From positions 3,239 to 10,648 of the forward strand of contig PMNQ01000028.1 of assembly GCA_003162555.1 (NCBI GenBank): 7,410 nucleotides of DNA, in the 5' to 3' direction. Of the stretch, positions 1 through 6,273 are shown one piece after another. Source of the DNA: Gammaproteobacteria bacterium. Lineage in GTDB: Bacteria > Pseudomonadota > Gammaproteobacteria > Steroidobacterales > Steroidobacteraceae. The stretch's first letter is position 1, and each line of letters begins with the position of its first letter. A program made the position numbers and the translations under genes. Under the pieces are notes generated by a model. The model searched no databases. It was given only the letters and a program-made list of their open reading frames with translations, and had not been told where the DNA came from.

Positions 1-1
1 C

Positions 2-847
2 GTGGCACGCGGCATCATCGACGACGCAGCGGTCGCGGCCTTCAACGCCGACGGCTATGTATTGATCCGCGGCATGCTCGATGCCGAGGAGACCGCGCTG
101 CTGGGCCGCGCGGCGCACGCCGACCGCGTGCTCGACGAGCACGCCTTTGGCCGCGCAGATGGTGAAGGCGGAACCGTGCGGCTGGCGCTGTGGAATCATC
201 CCACCGACACAATCTACGGCATGATCGCACGCTGCGAGTCCATCGTCGGCTCGATGGAGAAGCTGCTCGGCGGCGAGGTCTATCACTACCACTCGAAAAT
301 GATCATGAAGGATCCGCTGGTCGGCGGCGCCTGGACCTGGCACCAGGACTACGGCTACTGGTACCAGAACGGCGCGCTGTTTCCGTGGATGGGGAGTGCG
401 TTCGTCGCGATCGATCCGGCCACGCGTGAGAACGGCTGCCTGCAGATGATCCGCGGCTCGCACCAGCTAGGACGCATCGAGCACGCGCTCGCCGGTGACC
501 AGGCGGGCGCCGACCAGGCGCGCGTCGATGAAATACTCAAGCGCCTCGAGCTGGTGCACATGGAGATGGCACCCGGCGACACCGTATTCTTCCACTGCAA
601 TACACTGCACCGCTCGGATCAGAATCGCTCAGCCAATCCGCGCTGGTCGATGATCTGCAGCTACAATGCCGCGCGCAACGACCCGTACCGCGAGTCGCAC
701 CATCCGCGCTACACGCCGTTGGTGAAGGTGCCGGACGCCAGAATCCGCGAGTACGGCACGCGCCGCTTCGCCGCTGGCGAGAGCGAGGGCGTGTGGCTCG
801 ACCCCGAACACGACCGCAGCGCCGATGCGCTGCGAGGGAAAACCTGA
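2..847 (+). CDS. PhyH-family Fe(II)/2-oxoglutarate dioxygenase (start uncertain at window edge)
   Basis: This is a phytanoyl-CoA dioxygenase (PhyH)-family non-heme iron oxygenase, the superfamily that includes phytanoyl-CoA and ectoine hydroxylases. Members couple 2-oxoglutarate decarboxylation to substrate hydroxylation, usually in the cytoplasm; no signal peptide is seen. The N-terminus has the family opening [15 protein letters not shown] (about residues 12-26). The iron triad is readable: H114 and D116 in WHQDYGYW, and distal H203 in [14 protein letters not shown]214 in NPRWS is the expected 2-oxoglutarate-binding Arg. YHYHSK followed by MIMK (residues 94-103) is the usual pre-HxD strand. 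At 281 aa it is a normal family length. The GTG at base 2 is in frame and suitably placed, but the true start could lie just outside the window, so the N-terminus is provisional. The TGA overlaps the next gene's ATG, implying a shared transcript. The substrate cannot be read from sequence: small alcohol, sugar derivative, amino acid and N-methyl substrates all remain possible. Confidence 0.9.
   Translation: MARGIIDDAAVAAFNADGYVLIRGMLDAEETALLGRAAHADRVLDEHAFGRADGEGGTVRLALWNHPTDTIYGMIARCESIVGSMEKLLGGEVYHYHSKMIMKDPLVGGAWTWHQDYGYWYQNGALFPWMGSAFVAIDPATRENGCLQMIRGSHQLGRIEHALAGDQAGADQARVDEILKRLELVHMEMAPGDTVFFHCNTLHRSDQNRSANPRWSMICSYNAARNDPYRESHHPRYTPLVKVPDARIREYGTRRFAAGESEGVWLDPEHDRSADALRGKT
834..839 (+). 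promoter_or_regulatory. Ribosome binding site for the glucoamylase-like gene
   Basis: GAGGGA lies inside the last codons of the dioxygenase gene, 7 bases before the ATG at 847. It supports 847 as the real start. The longer in-frame reading beginning at 793 would add an 18-residue Arg-rich leader ([11 protein letters not shown]...) in front of a clean signal peptide and would overlap the upstream gene by 55 bases. The site and the TGATG overlap together suggest translational coupling. Confidence 0.7.
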
Positions 848-3129
848 TGCATTCGAAACCAACGGCTGCCTGTGCAAGACTCATCGCCATCCTTGCGCTT
901 TTTTCCGCGCTGGCCATCGCTCCCGCGCTGCAGGCGCAAGGCGCCTACTACCGCCACGCGTTCTTCGACAACAGCCAGCAAAGCGATTATTACTGGAACA
1001 GCACCGCGCAGGCCGCCTTGCCGAGCACGCTCGAGCAGCAGCACCGCCGATTACCGGTCGAGACGAAATATTTCCTCTCGCCGCCCAACGCGATCCGGCT
1101 GCAATGGAATTCACAGCCCGGCGGCGGCTGGGACGCCGAGATCCACCTCGTCAATTTTCCGAATCGCTTTCCGGAGTTGAGCGGTGGCGCGCTGTATTTC
1201 TGGGTGTATTCGCCGGTTGCCATCGCGAAGGCCGACCTGCCGGAATTCCTCTTGTCCGACGCGCGCGAAGGACTGCAGGTCGCCGAATTCCCCGGGAGCT
1301 TTACGGCGCCCGTGCCGCTCGGTCAGTACACCGGCGACATTCCCGCGCGCAAATGGCTGCGCGTGCGCGTGCCGATGCGCGCGTTGCGTTCCGCCTCGGT
1401 GTTCGAATTCCATCCCGAGCGCTTGCAGAGCCTGATCTTCCACCAGGGACGGAGCGATGGCGTCGGGCACACGCTGATCATCGACCAGATCCACGTCGAC
1501 GACGAACTCCGCATGAAGAGCGGTGCCGCACAACGCCTGAAACTCGCCAGGCCCCAGCGCGAGGCGCTGGGCACTCCGACGCAGGTGGCCGCCACCGGCT
1601 ACGAACGGCACGTATCGTTGCAATGGGATGGTCCGGAATCCGCGTCGCTGGCGCACTACGTGATCTACCGATCGATCCACGGCAAGCCCTACGAACCGAT
1701 CGGCATCCAGTTGCCGGGCACGCAACGCTACGTCGATTTCATCGGCAGCATTGGCGTGACGGCGAGCTACAAGGTCGCCGAAGCGGACTGGGACAATCGC
1801 AGTTCACTGATGTCGGCACCGGTGACCGCGACCACGCGGCCGATGACCGACGACGAACTGCTGACGATGCTGCAGGAAGCCGCGTTCCAGTACTACTGGG
1901 ACGGCGGCGAGCCCCACTCCGGCATGGCGCACGAGAGCCTGCCCGGCGACGACCGCATCGTCGCGACCGGCGCCAGCGGATTCATGATCGAGGCGATCCT
2001 GGTCGGCATCGAGCGGCACTTCATCACGCGCGAACAGGGTCTCGCGCGACTGACGAGAATCGTGAGCTTCCTCGAGCGCGCGCCGCGCTACCACGGCGTC
2101 TGGTCGCACTACATGAACGGCGCCACCGCGCAAACCATGCCGCTGTTCGGCATGCTCGACAACGGCGGCGATCTGGTCGAGACCGCGTTCATCACCCAGG
2201 GCCTGCTCACGGCGCGCCAGTATTTCAACGGCCCCGAGCCCGGCGAGCGCGATCTGCAGCAGCGCATCACGAAACTGTGGGAAGGCATCGAGTGGGACTG
2301 GTATCGCGACAACATCCACAGCGACTATCTCTACTGGCACTGGTCACCGCAGTGGGGTTTCCAGATCCACCACCCGTTGATCGGCTTCAATGAAGTGATG
2401 GTGGTCTACCTGCTCGCAATCGCTTCGCCCACGCACGGCGTGCCGGCGGATATGTACTACTCGGGCTGGGCGGGCCAGGGCGAGCGCGCGCTGGTATATC
2501 GCCAGGGTTGGTCAGGAAGCCCTGACGGCAATCACTATTACAACGGCAACACCTATTTCGGTATCAAGCTGGACGTCGGCGTCGGCAGCGGCGGCCCGCT
2601 GTTTTTCACGCACTACTCGTTCATGGGTTTCGACCCGCACGCGCTGCACGATCGTTACACGGCGTCCTACTTCGACAACAACCGCAACATCGCGCTGATT
2701 AACCTCGCCTACTGCATCGCGAACCCCAAGCACTATGACGGCTACGGCGCGGATGCCTGGGGACTGACCGCGAGCGACGGCCCGACCGGCTACAAGACGC
2801 CTGCCCCCGATGCCTTAAGCGACAACGGCACCATCACGCTAACCGGCGCGCTGGCCTCATTCCCGTACACGCCCGAAGCCTCGATGGCCGCGTTCAAGCA
2901 CTACTACCGCGACCTGGGCGCACAGCTCTGGGACATCTACGGCCCGCGCGACGCCTACAACCCGACGCTCAACTGGGTCTCGCCGATCTACATGGGGCTC
3001 AATCAGGCGCCGATCGTCGCAATGGTCGAGAACTACCGCACTGGCCTGTTGTGGAAGACCTTCATGTCGAATCCGGAAATCGCACTGGTGCAAAAGAAGC
3101 TCGACGCCGTGGTGGCCCCGGCGCCGTAG
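847..3129 (+). CDS. Secreted glucoamylase-like protein (PF10091/GH144-type), candidate beta-1,2-glucanase
   Basis: A 760-aa exported protein. Residues 1 to about 30 form a signal peptide (basic start, hydrophobic [17 protein letters not shown], likely cut near QAQG); there is no lipobox, so a periplasmic or secreted location is expected. Residues about 33-215 look like a beta-sandwich carbohydrate-binding-type domain ending in [13 protein letters not shown]. Residues about 238-330 look like an FN3 domain (VSLQWDG...AHYVIYRS...YKVAEAD). From residue 333 ([19 protein letters not shown]) to the end is the PF10091/COG5368 'glycoamylase' domain, with family blocks [13 protein letters not shown] (436-448), IGFNE ending at E516, [23 protein letters not shown] (638-645), DNGTI (from 659) and [10 protein letters not shown]. 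Characterised GH144 members of this family hydrolyse beta-1,2-glucan. D438, D442, E445 and E516 are the likely active-site acids. The N-terminal extension of about 330 residues is long for the family. It is coupled to the upstream dioxygenase gene. The family call is strong; the exact linkage specificity is inference. Confidence 0.88.
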   Translation: MHSKPTAACARLIAILALFSALAIAPALQAQGAYYRHAFFDNSQQSDYYWNSTAQAALPSTLEQQHRRLPVETKYFLSPPNAIRLQWNSQPGGGWDAEIHLVNFPNRFPELSGGALYFWVYSPVAIAKADLPEFLLSDAREGLQVAEFPGSFTAPVPLGQYTGDIPARKWLRVRVPMRALRSASVFEFHPERLQSLIFHQGRSDGVGHTLIIDQIHVDDELRMKSGAAQRLKLARPQREALGTPTQVAATGYERHVSLQWDGPESASLAHYVIYRSIHGKPYEPIGIQLPGTQRYVDFIGSIGVTASYKVAEADWDNRSSLMSAPVTATTRPMTDDELLTMLQEAAFQYYWDGGEPHSGMAHESLPGDDRIVATGASGFMIEAILVGIERHFITREQGLARLTRIVSFLERAPRYHGVWSHYMNGATAQTMPLFGMLDNGGDLVETAFITQGLLTARQYFNGPEPGERDLQQRITKLWEGIEWDWYRDNIHSDYLYWHWSPQWGFQIHHPLIGFNEVMVVYLLAIASPTHGVPADMYYSGWAGQGERALVYRQGWSGSPDGNHYYNGNTYFGIKLDVGVGSGGPLFFTHYSFMGFDPHALHDRYTASYFDNNRNIALINLAYCIANPKHYDGYGADAWGLTASDGPTGYKTPAPDALSDNGTITLTGALASFPYTPEASMAAFKHYYRDLGAQLWDIYGPRDAYNPTLNWVSPIYMGLNQAPIVAMVENYRTGLLWKTFMSNPEIALVQKKLDAVVAPAP

Positions 3130-3162
3130 ACTTCTCGCGGTCCTCGCGCCCTCGGCGGGCCT
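3130..3162. other. Short convergent intergenic gap without a clear terminator
   Basis: Only 33 bases separate the stop of the glucoamylase-like gene (TAG) from the stop of the TonB receptor gene (TGA on the minus strand). The gap is GC-rich. The best hairpin I can find is a 4-bp GCCC/GGGC stem with a 5-base loop (3148-3160), with no T tract on either side. Neither gene therefore has an obvious intrinsic terminator here, and the two transcripts may overlap at their 3' ends. Confidence 0.6.
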
Positions 3163-6100
3163 TCAGAACTTGAAGTTCAGCGTCACCTTCAGCGTACGCG
3201 GCACGCCGGCGATATCGCCGTCCGTGAAGTAGTACGGCCTGTCTGGGAAACCGTCGAACAACTGCGAGTAGTTCTTTGCGTTGGTGGCGTTGAGCACATC
3301 GACGCGCAGTTCCGTGCTCAGGTTGCGCGGCAGCGCAATGCTCTTCGTCAACTGCAGATCGAGGGTCTTGTAGCCGATCTTTTCCTTCGGGAACTGCGAA
3401 ATCCTGGCGTAGTTGTAGTTCAGGCCGTTTTCCTGCACGTCGACAAACTGGTCAAACCCGGTGAAAGGCTTTGGTGTCTCGAGCACCAGCTTGGCGCCCA
3501 GGATCAGGCCCCAGGGAATATCCAGACTGCCGGCCGCGACCAGCCGGTGCTTGGGCACCTGACTCGAGGTCACGAATGGCGCCATGCTGGAGTGCGGGAA
3601 ATCGAACTGGTAGTCACCGTTGGTGGCCACCAGCTTTTCCTGCGCGTTGGAGTAGGTGTAGGCAAAGGTCGCCGACCAGTGCGATTCCCGCGTATAGGGT
3701 TTCTCGAACGACACCAGCAGCTGCGTGGTGCGCGTTGCCTTGGCGTTATCGAACAGGTACAGCGCCTGGCCGCCATTGGGCGTGTTGACGAGGCCGGTGT
3801 AGCCGGCATAGGGCCCGGTGTTGAACCACCACCAGGTGCCGTCGCCGAAATAATTGGCCTCGTTGGCAATCACGCCGTTGTAGCTCAGGACGCGCACCAC
3901 CGACACGCTCGTGTTCCACTGCCCCAGTTTGTTGCGTATGCCAACGCTGAACTGATCCGAATACGGCGCCTTCAGGTGATTGTTGATCAGGTGCATCTCG
4001 CCGAACGGAGCCGGTGCGATGGACTGGAGTCCTGCCTGCGTCAGGTACGAATCATTCCAGGTCACGCAGGACGGCGTGTCCGGAGCGCCTGTCGGGCAGC
4101 CGACGATGCTGTTGTCATTGTGGAAGCCGATGGACGGCACGTACAGCGTCGCCTTGTTGGACTCGTGCTGCAGGATCCCGAACACGTTGCGATCATAGCT
4201 GCGGCCCGCGCCGCCGAAAATCACGTGCCGCTGGTTGCCCTGCAGATCGAATGAGAACCCTAAGCGCGGCGCAATCTCGCCGTTCGGATTGCTGCGGTTG
4301 TGACCGTTGCTGATGTAGTCGTTGATGTTGATGCCGGCCTTCGCCAGCGTCTGGGCATAGGTCTGTCCGGGTGCGGCGCCGTGGTAGGCTCCGTCCCAGA
4401 AATACGCAACCGGGTCGTTGTTCGTGTCGATGCCATTGAGCGCACTGACAAAGCGCTGCGGCGTGACGAAGTCGGTGTAGGTCGGCGTCTGTTCGTAGTC
4501 GTAGCGCACGCCCAGATTCAGTAGCAGGCGATCCGAGGCGGCCCAGTCATCCTGGAAATAAACGCCGAACTGGCGATTCTTCGAACTGGAAACGGTGGGC
4601 AGGTTGCTGTCGGCCTGCGCGCCGAAGGTCACCTGGAACGGTGTGGCTTCGACGCCGGTGGGGCCGACATAGTAGTCATACAGCGGCGCCGTGCCCGCGT
4701 CGCGATCCTGCAGCTTGACGTCCTTGACCTTGATGCCGGTCTTGAAGTTGTGGCTGCCGTGCCAGGGAATGTTGCTGATCGTCAGGTCGTCCTGCAGTGA
4801 CCATCCCTTCTGCGCAGTGAAGAAATAACTGCGGGGGTCGACGCCATCGGTCTGCAGGATCGTATCGAACCCGAAGCCGGCGGCGCCCAGCACTTCGTAG
4901 CGCTTGCCTGGATTGTTGCTGGATTTGGACGGCGAATCGGTGGTCTTCTCGCTCGCCAGGGTGACTTCGTTGAAGAAGTGGCCGCTGGTGTGTTCCCAGC
5001 GGAACTGGTAGCGATTCTCGTCGTTCACATACGTCGATGCTGCCGACTCGGCCACGACGCCGGCGGCGCCCGCCTGTTGCCGCTCACGGCGGTACTTGGC
5101 CGTCAGCTCGAGACGATCGGTATCGGTGAGCTCCCAGTCCAGCTTGCCGAAGTACAGGTCTTCCTTGAACGGATTCGCCACCGGGCCGTAATTCGCCAGC
5201 AAGTCCGGCGGTAACCAGCTGAGGAAGGGCAGGTCGACATGATTGTCGTCCTGCACTGGCGAGGCATGCACGGTATTCGGCGTGGTGAATTGCTTGCCTT
5301 CGTAGGTAACGAAGTAGTGCAGCTTGTCGAGGATGATCGGCCCGCCGACCGCGAAGCCGTACTCCTTGCTCGGCCCGCCCTGCTTGCCGGTGCCTGCTGC
5401 CTTCTCGGCCGGTGTTTCCGAACGCATGCTGCCGTTGGTGTAGGTGCCGAAGGCTTCACCGTGCAATTCATTGGTGCCCGACTTGGTCACGGCCGTGATG
5501 GCCGCGCCGGAGATCTGGTCGTACTCGGCTTTGTAGTTCGAGGTGATGACCTTGTATTCGCCGATGGCGAGCTGCGGGAAAGGATTGCCCGGATCGCCGA
5601 TCGGATTCTGGTTTGGATCGGCCCCGCCCTGTCCAGCGATGCCGCTCGAACGCACGTAGTTCTTCTGGCCAATGCCGTCGATGTAGACGTTGGTGGCACC
5701 GGCGCTCTGCGGGCCGCTGCGTATGGAGGTGTTGCCCTTCGCATCGACCTGGAAAATCATGCCGGGCACGGTGTCGGCGAACTCGAGGAAATTGCGCGTG
5801 ATCTGCGGCGTGGTTTCGATCTGATGGAGTGAAACGCTGGCGCCCACCTCGGAAGTCTTCACTTCGACCGGACGCCTGGCGTGGACGACGATCTCCTCGA
5901 GCGTGCCCGTGGCGGCGGCCGCCTCGCCTCCGGTGCCAAGATCCACCGTAGCCGTCGACGCGACGGAAAGTGTGACCACCTGTTCGGTGCCCGCTCCGGC
6001 ATCGACGCGATAGGTGCCCGGCGGCAGGCCGATGACGGAATAGGTGCCGTCAGCGCCAACCTTGACGTGGCGCGTCAACCCGGTGGCGACGTTTTTCGCC

Positions 6101-6225
6101 GTGACATCGGCATTGGGTGGCGCCCGGCCACGGAGCGATGCGTCGGCGGACTGCGCCAGCACGATTGTCGGGAAAGCGATGACAGCGAGCGCCATCGCGA
6201 CCACTATGGGTCGAATGATTTTCAT
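3163..6225 (-). CDS. TonB-dependent outer-membrane receptor, Oar-like, with N-terminal carboxypeptidase-regulatory-like domain
   Basis: A 1020-aa outer-membrane receptor that would import a ligand using TonB/ExbBD energy. Residues 1-25 are a signal peptide ending IVLAQ. Residues about 28-96 are a shortened CarboxypepD_reg-like domain (VTAKNVATGLTRHV, then DGTYSVIGLPPGTYRVDAG). The TonB box is EEIVVHA at 110-116. The plug follows (about 120-270), with NVYIDGIGQ and YKAEYDQISGAAITAVTKSGTNELHGE-type Oar motifs. The rest is the beta-barrel, ending TLKVTLNFKF with the terminal Phe that outer-membrane proteins use for assembly. C710 and C720, the only cysteines I found, probably close an extracellular loop. 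The ATG at 6225 is chosen because it has a good ribosome binding site and starts the signal peptide directly. It lies 48 bases downstream of the Rieske oxygenase gene on the same strand, so co-transcription is likely. There is no N-terminal STN signalling domain, so it is a transporter and not a transducer. The ligand is unknown; the neighbouring glucanase favours an oligosaccharide or substituted glycoside. Confidence 0.93.
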   Translation of the reverse strand: MKIIRPIVVAMALAVIAFPTIVLAQSADASLRGRAPPNADVTAKNVATGLTRHVKVGADGTYSVIGLPPGTYRVDAGAGTEQVVTLSVASTATVDLGTGGEAAAATGTLEEIVVHARRPVEVKTSEVGASVSLHQIETTPQITRNFLEFADTVPGMIFQVDAKGNTSIRSGPQSAGATNVYIDGIGQKNYVRSSGIAGQGGADPNQNPIGDPGNPFPQLAIGEYKVITSNYKAEYDQISGAAITAVTKSGTNELHGEAFGTYTNGSMRSETPAEKAAGTGKQGGPSKEYGFAVGGPIILDKLHYFVTYEGKQFTTPNTVHASPVQDDNHVDLPFLSWLPPDLLANYGPVANPFKEDLYFGKLDWELTDTDRLELTAKYRRERQQAGAAGVVAESAASTYVNDENRYQFRWEHTSGHFFNEVTLASEKTTDSPSKSSNNPGKRYEVLGAAGFGFDTILQTDGVDPRSYFFTAQKGWSLQDDLTISNIPWHGSHNFKTGIKVKDVKLQDRDAGTAPLYDYYVGPTGVEATPFQVTFGAQADSNLPTVSSSKNRQFGVYFQDDWAASDRLLLNLGVRYDYEQTPTYTDFVTPQRFVSALNGIDTNNDPVAYFWDGAYHGAAPGQTYAQTLAKAGININDYISNGHNRSNPNGEIAPRLGFSFDLQGNQRHVIFGGAGRSYDRNVFGILQHESNKATLYVPSIGFHNDNSIVGCPTGAPDTPSCVTWNDSYLTQAGLQSIAPAPFGEMHLINNHLKAPYSDQFSVGIRNKLGQWNTSVSVVRVLSYNGVIANEANYFGDGTWWWFNTGPYAGYTGLVNTPNGGQALYLFDNAKATRTTQLLVSFEKPYTRESHWSATFAYTYSNAQEKLVATNGDYQFDFPHSSMAPFVTSSQVPKHRLVAAGSLDIPWGLILGAKLVLETPKPFTGFDQFVDVQENGLNYNYARISQFPKEKIGYKTLDLQLTKSIALPRNLSTELRVDVLNATNAKNYSQLFDGFPDRPYYFTDGDIAGVPRTLKVTLNFKF

Positions 6226-6228
6226 ACT

Positions 6229-6236
6229 CCCCCCTT
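6229..6236 (-). promoter_or_regulatory. Ribosome binding site of the TonB receptor gene
   Basis: Read on the minus strand, AAGGGGGG stands just before AGT-ATG. The AAGG part sits 7 bases from the ATG at 6225, a normal Shine-Dalgarno distance; a second, too-close GGAG abuts the start. The purine-rich site follows an A/T-rich unstructured leader, which would favour ribosome access. Confidence 0.6.
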
Positions 6237-6253
6237 ATCTTTTATCTTTTATG
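6235..6253. repeat. Short tandem heptamer repeat in the leader between the oxygenase and receptor genes
   Basis: The plus strand reads TTATCTT, TTATCTT, then a partial TTATG (2.7 copies of a 7-bp unit). On the minus strand, the transcribed sense, this is CATAAAAGATAAAAGATAA directly before the ribosome binding site. It is the most AT-rich stretch noticed in an otherwise GC-rich window. It may act as an unstructured translation-enhancing leader, or be a slippage-prone repeat that varies between strains; neither role can be shown from sequence. Confidence 0.55.
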
Positions 6254-6273
6254 TCATGGGCCCAGTGCGCCCG

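Noticed and set aside
793..846. Upstream start for the glucoamylase-like protein
   Set aside because: It would put an 18-residue Arg-rich leader before a clear signal peptide. The ATG at 847 has a good ribosome binding site and a stop-start overlap.
1107..1410. Four GAATTC sites within about 300 bases
   Set aside because: Three fall on Glu-Phe codon pairs (EF) and one on Trp-Asn-Ser codons. No spacing pattern or symmetry suggests a binding array.
1111..1725. Minus-strand open frame of 204 codons opposite the glucoamylase-like gene
   Set aside because: No family motifs, and it lies wholly inside a confident gene. It is explained by GC-rich codon use on the opposite strand.
825..2393. A long open frame (522 codons) in another plus-strand frame over the glucoamylase-like gene
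   Set aside because: Its product is extremely Arg/Ala/Pro-rich with no recognisable domain. It is a high-GC shadow of the real gene.
3166..3178. Inverted repeat GAACTT-G-AAGTTC at the end of the receptor gene, considered as terminator or operator
   Set aside because: It encodes the C-terminal NFKF, has only a 1-base centre and no T tract. Codon content explains it.
6257..6264. Palindrome TGGGCCCA between the oxygenase and receptor genes
   Set aside because: It is too short for a confident operator, and the nearby GGGC/GCCC stem lacks a T tract, so it is not a terminator.
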